From positions 1-64,000 of the forward strand of contig CAYRNF010000005.1 in NCBI GenBank assembly GCA_964425695.1: a stretch of 64,000 nucleotides of DNA, in the 5' to 3' direction. Below, piece by piece: positions 1 through 8,073 of the stretch. Made by a program: the position numbers and the translations under genes. The notes beneath the pieces were generated by a model. That model was not told the DNA's origin, ran no database searches, and saw only the letters and a program-made list of their open reading frames with translations. Positions within the stretch are counted from its first letter, which is position 1; each line of letters starts with the position of its first letter. Source of the DNA: JAKPBU01 sp964425695 (GTDB lineage: Bacteria; Pseudomonadota; Gammaproteobacteria; Xanthomonadales; Xanthomonadaceae).

Positions 1-1152
1 TCGGAAGAGCGCGAGCAGCTGATGGAGAAGCTGGTCGAGGGCGCGGTGCTCAAGGGCGTCGTGAAGAACCTGACCGACTACGGCGCGTTCGTGGACCTGG
101 GCGGCATCGACGGCCTGCTGCACATCACCGACATGGCCTGGAAGCGCGTGCGCCATCCGTCCGAAGTCGTTGAAGTGGGCCAGGAGCTCGACGTGCGCGT
201 GCTCAAGTACGACCGCGAGCGCAACCGCGTCAGCCTGGGCCTGAAGCAGCTGGGCGAGGATCCGTGGGACAACATCTCGCGCCGCTACCCGGCCAACAGC
301 CGCGTGATCGGCAAGGTCTCCAACGTCACCGACTACGGCGCGTTCGTCGAAATCGAGCCGGGCGTGGAAGGCTTGGTGCACGTCTCCGAGATGGATTGGA
401 CCAACAAGAACGTCAATCCGTCCAAGGTCGTGCAGGTCGGCGACGAGGTCGAGGTGATGGTGCTGGACGTGGACGAAGAGCGTCGCCGCATCTCGCTGGG
501 CATCAAGCAGGTCACGTCCAACCCGTGGGAAACCTTCGCGGCGATCCACAAGAAGGGCGACAAGGTGGAAGGCCAGATCAAGTCGATCACCGACTTCGGC
601 GTGTTCATCGGCCTGGACGGCGGCATCGACGGCCTGGTGCACCTGTCCGACCTGTCCTGGAACACCAGCGGCGAGGACCTGGCGCGCAACTTCAAGAAGG
701 GCGACACGCTGGAAGCCGTGGTGCTGGCTGTGGATCCCGAGCGCGAGCGCATCAGCTTGGGCGTCAAGCAGCTCGAGCAGGATCCGATGGGGACCTACGT
801 GGCCAGCAACTCGCGCGGCGCCATCGTCAAGGGCACGATCAAGTCGGTCGATGCCAAGGGCGCCACGGTCGAGCTGTCGGACGGCGTGGAAGGCTACATC
901 GCCGCGCGCGACATCTCGCACGACCGCGTCGACGATGCGACCCACGTGCTGAAGGCGGGCGAGGAGGTCGAGGCCAAGATCATCGGCAACGACCGCAAGA
1001 CCCGCGTGATGCAGCTGTCCATCAAGGCGAAGGACGAGGCCGAGACCAAGGAAGCGCTGGCCGAGTACAACAAGGCCGCTTCCGATGCCTCCAGCGGCAC
1101 CACCAAGCTGGGCGCGCTGCTGCGCGAACAGCTGGAAGGCAAGTCCGAGTAA
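1..1152 (+). CDS. rpsA: 30S ribosomal protein S1, C-terminal two thirds (5' truncated)
   Basis: S1 binds mRNA on the 30S subunit and helps load structured or weak-SD messages. The reading frame is open from base 1, so the start lies before the window; 383 residues are seen against about 560 in the family. At least three S1 (OB-fold) repeats carry the hallmark G-x-V-x-x-x-T-D-Y/F-G-x-F-V core and end in RISLG-IKQ, followed by a last, more divergent repeat. The tail is short and charged. Directly upstream of ihfB, as in most gammaproteobacteria. Identification is secure. Confidence 0.98.
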   Translation, partial: SEEREQLMEKLVEGAVLKGVVKNLTDYGAFVDLGGIDGLLHITDMAWKRVRHPSEVVEVGQELDVRVLKYDRERNRVSLGLKQLGEDPWDNISRRYPANSRVIGKVSNVTDYGAFVEIEPGVEGLVHVSEMDWTNKNVNPSKVVQVGDEVEVMVLDVDEERRRISLGIKQVTSNPWETFAAIHKKGDKVEGQIKSITDFGVFIGLDGGIDGLVHLSDLSWNTSGEDLARNFKKGDTLEAVVLAVDPERERISLGVKQLEQDPMGTYVASNSRGAIVKGTIKSVDAKGATVELSDGVEGYIAARDISHDRVDDATHVLKAGEEVEAKIIGNDRKTRVMQLSIKAKDEAETKEALAEYNKAASDASSGTTKLGALLREQLEGKSE

Positions 1153-1174
1153 TCCGGCAGGCGACAGACCGGTT

Positions 1175-1204
1175 CCGGGGTGCCGCTTCGCGGCGGTACC
1201 CCGG
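1175..1204 (+). promoter_or_regulatory. Hairpin between rpsA and ihfB
   Basis: CCGGGGT (1175-1181) pairs with ACCCCGG (1198-1204), and inside it GCCGC pairs with GCGGC around a TTC loop, leaving a three-base bulge. No T-run follows, so it is not a classic intrinsic terminator. It may stabilise the rpsA 3' end or reduce read-through into ihfB; that role is inference. Confidence 0.4.
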
Positions 1205-1227
1205 GCCCCGGTTGCGATGGATGGGCG

Positions 1228-1530
1228 ATGACCAAGTCCGAACTGATCGAAGTACTCACCGCGCGCCAGCCGCACCTGAAGGCCGACGACGTCGACCTGG
1301 GGGTGAAGGCGCTGTTGGACATGATGGGCAGCGCGCTGGCCGGCGGCGAGCGGATCGAGATCCGCGGCTTCGGCAGCTTTTCCCTGCACTACCGGCCGGC
1401 ACGGACCGGCCGCAATCCGAAGACCGGCGATGCGGTGCCGCTGCGCGGCAAGCATGTGCCGCATTTCAAGCCCGGCAAGGAGCTGCGCGAGCGCGTCAGC
1501 GACGTGATGCCGCTGGAAGACGCCGCCTGA
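1228..1530 (+). CDS. ihfB: Integration host factor beta subunit
   Basis: One half of the IHF heterodimer, which bends DNA at specific sites in recombination, replication and sigma-54 transcription. The 100 residues contain the HU/IHF fold: N-terminal MTKSELIEVL helix, the ERIEIRGFGSF strand, and the PKTGDAVPL DNA-inserting beta arm with its proline. An in-frame upstream start at 1180 would add 16 residues without family support; ATG 1228 matches orthologues. It lies 75 bases after rpsA, the usual neighbour. IHF could serve the recombinases later in the window, but nothing shows this. Confidence 0.97.
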   Translation: MTKSELIEVLTARQPHLKADDVDLGVKALLDMMGSALAGGERIEIRGFGSFSLHYRPARTGRNPKTGDAVPLRGKHVPHFKPGKELRERVSDVMPLEDAA

Positions 1531-1635
1531 CGCAGGCACCGCGTGCGGGCCCGGTGGCACACCCTCGGGTCGGTTAAGCTTTCATCCCCGTGCCCCCTGC
1601 CGCAGCAGGCAGGCCCAGCTGCGTGGCGAGGCCCG

Positions 1636-2814
1636 ATGGCGTTCATCGAACAATGGTTCTGGTGGGTCCTGCTGCTGCCCAGCGCGGCCCTGTTCGGATG
1701 GGTCATCGGCCGCCGCGGTGGCGAGCGGCACAGCGACAGCCAGGTCAGCAAGCTGTCCACCACCTACTTCCGCGGCCTGAACTACCTGCTCAACGAACAG
1801 CCCGACAAGGCGATCGAGCTGTTTCTGCACATCGCGGAACTGGACAAGGACACGTTCGAAACCCAGGTGGCGCTGGGGCATCTGTTCCGCCGCCGTGGCG
1901 AGGTGGATCGCGCGATCCGGCTGCACCAGGCGCTGGTGCAGCGCCACGACCTGAACGACGCGCAGAAGGTGCAGGCGATGCTGGCGCTGGGCGAAGACTA
2001 CATGCGCTCCGGGCTGCTCGACCGCGCCGAGACGGTGTTCAGCGATCTTGCGAAGATCGACCAGCGCGCGCCGCAGGCGCTACGCCACCTGATCGGCATC
2101 TACCAGGCCGAACGCGACTGGCCAAAGGCCATCGAGAACGCGCTGCGCTACGAGGCGGCCACCGGCGAGCCGATGGGCAAGCTGGTCGCGCAGTTCGAAT
2201 GCGAACTGGCCGAACGCCTGCGCGGCAACAGCGATGCCGCCGGCGCGCGCGAGGCGGTCGCCCGTGCCTACCAGGCAGATTCGAACAGCGTCCGCGCCGG
2301 GATGATCGAAGGCAGGATCGAGCTCGACGCAGGCAACGATGCCGCCGCGATCCGCGCGTTCGAGCGGGCCGCGCGACACGACCCGGACTACCTCCCGGAG
2401 ATCCTGGCGCCGCTGCTCGGTGCGTACGAGCGCGTCGGCGACAACTCGGGCGCGCGCGCGTTCCTGTCGGAAATGAGCGAGCACTACCGCGGCATCTCGC
2501 CGGTGCTGGCGCTCACGAGGCTGGTGGAAGCGGAGGAGGGCGTGCCGGCGGCGCGCACCTACCTGGCACAGCAGCTGAAGGACCGCCCATCGGTGCGCGG
2601 CGAGGCCGCGCTGATCGACCTGACGCTGGCGGAAGGCACGGACGTTGCAGCAACGCTGCACGACCTCAAGCACATCACCGACCAGCTGCTGGTGCGCAAC
2701 CCCAGCTATCGCTGCACGCGCTGCGGCTTCGGCGCGCGCAGCCACCACTGGCAGTGCCCCAGCTGCAAGGAATGGGGCACGGTGAAGCCGCTGCTGAACT
2801 ACGCGGTGGTCTGA
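1636..2814 (+). CDS. lapB: LPS assembly protein LapB (YciM), TPR protein with rubredoxin-like zinc site
   Basis: LapB is an inner-membrane-anchored adaptor that balances lipopolysaccharide synthesis by steering LpxC to FtsH. The 392 residues begin with a single membrane segment (about residues 4-22), continue as tetratricopeptide repeats (for example YFRGLNYLLNEQPDKAIELF) and end in a rubredoxin-like zinc knuckle with CTRC and CPSC pairs. Length matches the family (about 390). ATG 1636 was chosen because it puts the membrane anchor at the N terminus. lapA, usually directly upstream, is absent: only 105 bases separate ihfB and lapB. The stop overlaps the next gene's start (TGATG). Confidence 0.95.
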   Translation: MAFIEQWFWWVLLLPSAALFGWVIGRRGGERHSDSQVSKLSTTYFRGLNYLLNEQPDKAIELFLHIAELDKDTFETQVALGHLFRRRGEVDRAIRLHQALVQRHDLNDAQKVQAMLALGEDYMRSGLLDRAETVFSDLAKIDQRAPQALRHLIGIYQAERDWPKAIENALRYEAATGEPMGKLVAQFECELAERLRGNSDAAGAREAVARAYQADSNSVRAGMIEGRIELDAGNDAAAIRAFERAARHDPDYLPEILAPLLGAYERVGDNSGARAFLSEMSEHYRGISPVLALTRLVEAEEGVPAARTYLAQQLKDRPSVRGEAALIDLTLAEGTDVAATLHDLKHITDQLLVRNPSYRCTRCGFGARSHHWQCPSCKEWGTVKPLLNYAVV

Positions 2815-3794
2815 TGCCGCCGTTTCCGGGGCCCGCAGGCTGGGTCGTGCTGTTCGTCGCCCTGTCGGCCGGTGGCACCTGGCTGGCGCGGCGCTATGCG
2901 CTGGCACGCAGGCTGATCGACCAGCCCGACGCGCGTCGCAGCCACAGCGTGGCCACGCCGCGCGGCGGGGGTATCGCCATCGTCGCGGCGTTCGCCGTGG
3001 CGATGGTGGCTGTGATGCTGCGCGTGCCGGACTGGATCGTGGTCCTCGGGCCCGCGATGGCGGGGCTGATGATGGTCGCGGCCATCGGGTGGGTGGACGA
3101 CCACCGGCCGCTTTCTCCCGCTCTGCGCCTGGCGGTGCACGCGGTGGCCGCCGCATTGCTCGCTGCCGGCTGTCTCGCGGCCGGACGCGGTGCATGGGAA
3201 GCGGCCTTCGCCTTCGGCCTGGCGCTGGTCCTGGTCAACGCCTGGAACTTCATCGACGGCATCAACGGGATTGCCGTTACGCAGGCGGCGCTGGTCGCCA
3301 CGCTGTGCGTGCTCAGTCTGCCGGGCGGCAGCGTGGGGTGGATGCTCGCGTGCGCATTCCTTGCGGCCTGCTTGGGCTTCCTGCCGTTCAACTTTCCCGT
3401 GGCCCGGATTTTCCTGGGGGACGTGGGCAGCGGCGCGATCGGCTATGCCTTGGCGTTGCTGCTGGTGCTCGCAGGCGGCGCACAGCCGGGCAGGGCGTGG
3501 CTGCTGCTGCCGCTGTCGGCCTGCCTTCTTGACGTGGCCTTGACCTTGGGAACGCGCATTGTGCGCCGGGAGCGCTGGTGGACACCCCACGTTCAGCATC
3601 TCTACCAGCGAATGGCGCGACGCTGGTCGGGGCATGCCGTCGTCACGCTGTCGTATGCCGCGTGGAGCATTGCAGCCTTGGTACTGGCGTTGTGGGTGCG
3701 TTCCGGAGGCATGACCACTATCATGAGCGTCGTTTTTCTTTGGTACGCGTTGGGTGCGGCGGTCTGGTTGGCCACGCGGCGGGTATCGTGTTGA
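2814..3794 (+). CDS. WecA/MraY-family phospho-sugar transferase to undecaprenyl phosphate
   Basis: A polytopic membrane enzyme that starts an O-antigen or exopolysaccharide unit by moving a sugar-1-phosphate onto undecaprenyl phosphate. The 326 residues have about ten hydrophobic segments and the family motifs: RRSH near the N terminus, GWVDD (Asp pair for Mg binding), NAWNFIDGINGIA and FLGDVGSG, then a cytoplasmic HVQHLYQR histidine motif. ATG 2814 overlaps the lapB stop, indicating translational coupling. It is followed by the CapD-like gene and galU, so a surface-polysaccharide operon is likely. The sugar donor cannot be read from sequence. Confidence 0.9.
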   Translation: MPPFPGPAGWVVLFVALSAGGTWLARRYALARRLIDQPDARRSHSVATPRGGGIAIVAAFAVAMVAVMLRVPDWIVVLGPAMAGLMMVAAIGWVDDHRPLSPALRLAVHAVAAALLAAGCLAAGRGAWEAAFAFGLALVLVNAWNFIDGINGIAVTQAALVATLCVLSLPGGSVGWMLACAFLAACLGFLPFNFPVARIFLGDVGSGAIGYALALLLVLAGGAQPGRAWLLLPLSACLLDVALTLGTRIVRRERWWTPHVQHLYQRMARRWSGHAVVTLSYAAWSIAALVLALWVRSGGMTTIMSVVFLWYALGAAVWLATRRVSC

Positions 3795-3813
3795 GCCACG
3801 GAGTGCAGAGCCA

Positions 3814-5721
3814 ATGAGCGGCTGGAAGGATCTTGCCCGCGTGGGGCTGCCCAGGGCCGCCGTGGTCGCCCACGACCTGTTCATGGTCTGGCTCGCCTGG
3901 TATGGCCTGCACCAGTTCCGGTACGCGATCCAGCCGAACTCGCCGCCGCTTCCCTACTTCTCGGTCGACATCGCGCTGGTCCTGTTCGCGCAGGGCCTGG
4001 TGTTCTGGCGGGTGGGCCTGTATCGCGGCATCTGGCGCTTCGCCAGCGTCCCGGACCTGATCAACATCTTCAAGGCCAGCCTGTTCGGGCTGGTCGCTGT
4101 TGCGGTCGCGTTCGTCTTCTACAACCGGCTGGGCCAGGTCCCGCGCAGCGTGCTGGTGCTGTATCCGGTCGCGCTCACTGCGCTCCTGGGCATGCCCCGG
4201 TTGGTGTACCGCAGCTGGAAGGACCAGTCGCTCAATCGCACCAACAAGGCTGCGATGCGCGTGCTGATCCTGGGCGCCGGGCGTGCGGGCGAGGCGCTGG
4301 TCCGCGACCTCCGCCGCGCGGGCGCTTACCAGCCGGTGGGCTTTCTGGACGATGCCACCAAGCTGCGCGGCAGCTACCTGCAAGGCGTCCCGGTTCTGGG
4401 CAAGATCGAGGATGTCGAGCGCATCGCGCCGGAAACGGCGGCGCGGCTGCTGGTGATCGCGATGCCGTCGCTGGACGCCGCCGCGATGCGTCGCGTCGTC
4501 AACGCCTGCGAGCGCACCGGGCTTCCGTTCCGGACCGTTCCCCGGCTGGACGACCTGCTGGAAGGGCGCTCGCTGCCGGGCGAACTGAAGGAAGTGGCGA
4601 TCGAGGACCTGCTCGGCCGCAAGCCGGTCACGCCCGACTGGAAGGCGATCCGCAGCTGGCTGGGCGGACGCAGCGTGATGGTCACCGGGGCCGGCGGGTC
4701 GATCGGCTCGGAGCTGTGCCGCCAGTGCGCGCGCCACGGTGCGCGGCAGATCACCCTGGTCGAGATCGACGAACTCGCGCTCACCACCACGCAATCCGAG
4801 CTGCGCCGCGACTTCCCGCAGGTCGAGTGCATCCCGATCCTGGGTGACTGCGGCGACCCGGCGGTCATGCGCCATGCGATGGGGCGCGCCGCGCCCGATG
4901 CCGTCTTCCACGCGGCTGCCTACAAGCAGGTGCCGCTGCTGGAAGCGCAGCTGCGCGAAGCGATCCGCAACAACGTACTGGCGACCGAGACGGTGGCGAT
5001 GGCGGCGCAGGAGGCCGGCGCGGGAACCTTCGTGCTGATTTCCACCGACAAGGCCGTCGATCCGGTCAACGTGCTGGGCGCGACCAAGCGCCTGGCGGAA
5101 ATGGTGTGCCAGACGCTGGCCGAAGCCCGGACCACCCGCAGCGTGACCGTGCGCTTCGGCAACGTGCTCGACTCGGCCGGCAGCGTGGTCCCGCTGTTCC
5201 GCGAGCAGATCCGCAGCGGCGGGCCGGTCACGGTCACGCACGAGGACGTCACCCGCTACTTCATGACCATCCCCGAGGCCTGCCAGCTGATCCTGCAGGC
5301 GTCCGCGACCGGCTCGCAGCATGCGATCTATACGCTGGACATGGGTGAGCCCGTGTCCATCCGGATGCTGGCCGAACAGATGATCCGGCTGGCGGGCAAG
5401 CAGCCTGGGCGCGACGTCGCGATCGTCTACACCGGGCTGCGCCCGGGCGAGAAGCTGCACGAGACCCTGTTCCACGCCGACGAGCGCTACCGGCCCACGT
5501 CGCATCCCAAGATCCTGCAGGCCGAAGCCCGAGAAGTCGTGGGCGAGCGCATCCGCGCCGCCAACGTGCGGCTGCGCGATGCCGTGGCGCGCTACGACCT
5601 GGACGACCTGTCGCTGGTGCTTCGCGATTCGGTGCCCGAGTTCCTCCCTGCCGAAGGCGGGCGCGAAAGCACACAGGGCACGGTCGTGGCCTTCCCCGCA
5701 CGCCACGCGCGCAAGGTCTGA
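3814..5721 (+). CDS. Membrane-bound nucleotide-sugar epimerase/dehydratase, CapD/WbpM family
   Basis: Converts a UDP-N-acetylhexosamine by C4/C6 dehydration, with or without C5 epimerisation, to supply a rare sugar for surface polysaccharide. The 635 residues hold four N-terminal membrane helices (about 1-140), a Rossmann-like CoA_binding region with LILGAGRAGEAL, and an extended SDR domain with MVTGAGGSIGSELCRQ and the STDKAVDPVN active-site segment. Length is typical for WbpM-type enzymes (about 640). ATG 3814 was preferred over an upstream in-frame start because it directly precedes the first membrane helix. The stop overlaps galU by one base. Confidence 0.93.
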   Translation: MSGWKDLARVGLPRAAVVAHDLFMVWLAWYGLHQFRYAIQPNSPPLPYFSVDIALVLFAQGLVFWRVGLYRGIWRFASVPDLINIFKASLFGLVAVAVAFVFYNRLGQVPRSVLVLYPVALTALLGMPRLVYRSWKDQSLNRTNKAAMRVLILGAGRAGEALVRDLRRAGAYQPVGFLDDATKLRGSYLQGVPVLGKIEDVERIAPETAARLLVIAMPSLDAAAMRRVVNACERTGLPFRTVPRLDDLLEGRSLPGELKEVAIEDLLGRKPVTPDWKAIRSWLGGRSVMVTGAGGSIGSELCRQCARHGARQITLVEIDELALTTTQSELRRDFPQVECIPILGDCGDPAVMRHAMGRAAPDAVFHAAAYKQVPLLEAQLREAIRNNVLATETVAMAAQEAGAGTFVLISTDKAVDPVNVLGATKRLAEMVCQTLAEARTTRSVTVRFGNVLDSAGSVVPLFREQIRSGGPVTVTHEDVTRYFMTIPEACQLILQASATGSQHAIYTLDMGEPVSIRMLAEQMIRLAGKQPGRDVAIVYTGLRPGEKLHETLFHADERYRPTSHPKILQAEAREVVGERIRAANVRLRDAVARYDLDDLSLVLRDSVPEFLPAEGGRESTQGTVVAFPARHARKV

Positions 5722-6632
5722 TGGCGCGCACGGACCATCCCCGCGTCCGTCACGCGGTCTTTCCCGTCGCGGGTCTCGGCACGCGATTCCTGCCGGCGAC
5801 CAAGACGGTGCCGAAGGAGATGCTGCCGATCATCGACCGGCCGCTGATCCAGTACGCCGTGGACGAGGCGATCGAGGCCGGCTGCGACACGCTCGTTTTC
5901 GTCACCAACCGCTACAAACACGCCATCGCCGACTACTTCGACAAGGCGTACGAGCTCGAACAGAAGCTCGAAAAGGCCGGCAAGCACGAGCAGCTGGAGC
6001 TCGTGCGCAACGTGTTGCCCGAAGGCGTGCGCGCGGTGTTCGTGACCCAGGCCGAAGCCCTCGGTCTCGGCCACGCGGTGCTGTGCGCCAGGCCGATCGT
6101 CGGCGACAACCCGTTCGCGGTCCTGCTGCCCGACGACCTGATCTGGAGCCGCGGCGAAGGCGCGCTGAAGCAGATGACGCGTCGCGCGGAGGCCACCTCG
6201 GGCAGTGTGGTGGCGGTGCAGAACGTGCCGCGTGAGCAGACCGGCAGCTACGGCATCGTGGAAACCACGGCGTTCGACGGGCGCGCCGGCCGCATTACCG
6301 GGATCGTGGAGAAGCCGTCGCCGGAGGAAGCGCCCAGCGACCTTGCGGTGGTGGGGCGCTACGTGCTTTCGCCCGCAATCTTCGATCTGCTCGAATCGAC
6401 CGAACGCGGCAGCGGCGGCGAGATCCAGCTCACCGACGCCATCGCCCGTCTGCTGGTAGACGAAACAGTCGAAGCCTACCGCTTCAGCGGCACTCGCTTC
6501 GATTGCGGGACCCACATCGGACTGGTCGAGGCCACCATCCGCTACGCACTGGACCACGAGAAGCTCAGCGACGCCGCATCCGAAATGATGCAGAGCGCGC
6601 TCCGGGAGCTGGGCGTCACCGAACTGGAGTAG
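5721..6632 (+). CDS. galU: UTP-glucose-1-phosphate uridylyltransferase
   Basis: Makes UDP-glucose from glucose-1-phosphate and UTP in the cytoplasm, the precursor for surface glycans. The 303 residues contain the nucleotide-binding signature PVAGLGTRFLPATKTVPKEM and the sugar-binding VEKPSPEEAPS segment; length is the family norm. It is translationally coupled to the preceding CapD-like gene (TGATG). It ends the polysaccharide run that begins at lapB; the next gene is convergent. Confidence 0.97.
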   Translation: MARTDHPRVRHAVFPVAGLGTRFLPATKTVPKEMLPIIDRPLIQYAVDEAIEAGCDTLVFVTNRYKHAIADYFDKAYELEQKLEKAGKHEQLELVRNVLPEGVRAVFVTQAEALGLGHAVLCARPIVGDNPFAVLLPDDLIWSRGEGALKQMTRRAEATSGSVVAVQNVPREQTGSYGIVETTAFDGRAGRITGIVEKPSPEEAPSDLAVVGRYVLSPAIFDLLESTERGSGGEIQLTDAIARLLVDETVEAYRFSGTRFDCGTHIGLVEATIRYALDHEKLSDAASEMMQSALRELGVTELE

Positions 6633-6826
6633 GTCTGGGCGGGCCGCTCGCCCACGCCAAGCGGGAGCCTGCGCCAACACGGCGGCACTGCGACCGCAGT
6701 ACCGCACTACGCCTCACACAGAGGCTCCTGACGGGCATGCAATCGCCGCCTTCGGCTCTTGCCCGCACTGCAGGGTGCCGCACACAGCGCGCGCGGCGAC
6801 CCTGCGGATCTCGGCACATGGGCGGC
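6633..6826. other. Convergent gap between galU and thiolase gene
   Basis: 194 bases between two converging genes. The only structure seen is a 6-bp hairpin ACTGCG/CGCAGT at 6687-6700 without a T-run. No small gene or clear terminator is visible. Confidence 0.5.
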
Positions 6827-8047
6827 CTAGAGCGACTCGAAGATGCCAGCCGCGCCCATGCCGGTGCCGATGCACATCGTGACCATGCCGTACTTCTGCT
6901 TGCGGCGGCGCATGCCATGCACCAGGGTCGCGGTGCGGATCGCGCCGGTCGCGCCCAGCGGATGGCCCAGCGCGATCGCGCCACCCAGCGGGTTGACCTT
7001 GGCCGGATCGAGCTGCGAATCGCCGATCACCGCCAAGGCCTGCGCGGCGAACGCCTCGTTGAGTTCGATCCAGTCGAGCTGGTCGCGGGTCAGTCCGGCC
7101 TGCTTCAAGGCCTTCGGGATCGCGGCGATGGGTCCGATGCCCATCACTTCGGGCCGCACGCCTGCCACGCTGAAGCTCACGAAGCGCGCCAGCGGGGTGA
7201 GGCCGTAGTCCTTCACTGCCTGTTCGGACGCCAGCAACACCGCCGCGGCACCATCGCTCATCTGCGAGGAGTTGCCGGCCGTCACCGTGCCGCCGAACTG
7301 GCCGTTGCGGAACACGGGCTTCAGCTTGGCCAACCCTTCCAGCGAGCTGTCGGGTCGCGGACCTTCGTCGGTATCCACGCGAAGCTTCTTCAGCTGGATC
7401 GTGTTGCCGGCAAGGTCGGGAACATGGGACATGACCTCGTAGGGCGTGATCTCGTCGCGGAACTCGCCGGCATTGATCGCCGCAATCGCCTTCTGGTGCG
7501 AGGCGAGGGCGAACGCATCCTGCTGTTCGCGCGTGATCTTCCATTCCTCCGCCACCTTCTCGGCGGTGATGCCCATGCCGTAGGCGATGGCGACGTGGTC
7601 GTCGTCGAAGACCGACGGCGCCAGCGCGACCTTGTTGCCCATCATCGGCACCATGCTCATGCTTTCGGTGCCACCGGCGAGCATCAGGTCGGCGTTGCCC
7701 AGGCGGATCTGGTCGGCGGCCAGCGCGACGGCCTGCAGGCCGGACGAGCAGAAGCGGTTGATGGTCTGTGCGGCCACGGTGTCGGGCAGGCCGGCCAGCA
7801 GCACGCCGATGCGCGCCACGTTCATGCCTTGCTCGCCCTCGGGCATCGCGCAGCCGATCACCGCGTCGTCGATGCGCGACACGTCGATGCCCGGCGCCTG
7901 CGCCACCACGCTGCGCAGCACGTGCGCCAGCATGTCGTCGGGCCTCGTGTTGCGGAATACGCCCTTTGGCGCCTTCCCGACTGGAGTGCGGGTGGCGGCG
8001 ACGATGTAGGCGTCCTGGATCTGCCTGGTACCGGCTTGCTTGGTCAT
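6827..8047 (-). CDS. Acetyl-CoA C-acyltransferase (3-ketoacyl-CoA thiolase)
   Basis: Last step of beta-oxidation: thiolytic cleavage of 3-ketoacyl-CoA to acetyl-CoA. All thiolase landmarks are present in 406 residues: nucleophile Cys in NRFCSSGLQA, the GGTESMS loop, the LNEAFAAQ motif, catalytic His in GHPLGATGAI and the second catalytic Cys in MCIGTGMGAAGIFE. It is the second gene of a minus-strand unit behind the multifunctional oxidation protein, with 26 bases between them. The pairing corresponds to fadA/fadI; the symbol is left blank because substrate length preference is unknown. Confidence 0.95.
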   Translation of the reverse strand: MTKQAGTRQIQDAYIVAATRTPVGKAPKGVFRNTRPDDMLAHVLRSVVAQAPGIDVSRIDDAVIGCAMPEGEQGMNVARIGVLLAGLPDTVAAQTINRFCSSGLQAVALAADQIRLGNADLMLAGGTESMSMVPMMGNKVALAPSVFDDDHVAIAYGMGITAEKVAEEWKITREQQDAFALASHQKAIAAINAGEFRDEITPYEVMSHVPDLAGNTIQLKKLRVDTDEGPRPDSSLEGLAKLKPVFRNGQFGGTVTAGNSSQMSDGAAAVLLASEQAVKDYGLTPLARFVSFSVAGVRPEVMGIGPIAAIPKALKQAGLTRDQLDWIELNEAFAAQALAVIGDSQLDPAKVNPLGGAIALGHPLGATGAIRTATLVHGMRRRKQKYGMVTMCIGTGMGAAGIFESL

Positions 8048-8073
8048 TCTCTGGATTCCTCGTTCGTCGGCGG

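Noticed and set aside
3721..5706. 661-codon open frame on the minus strand opposite the CapD-like gene
   Set aside because: It is a GC-driven antisense shadow; its translation is Arg/Gln/His-rich low-complexity, while the plus-strand gene has clear family motifs.
6687..6700. galU terminator
   Set aside because: A 6-bp stem only, without T-run; not enough for an intrinsic terminator.
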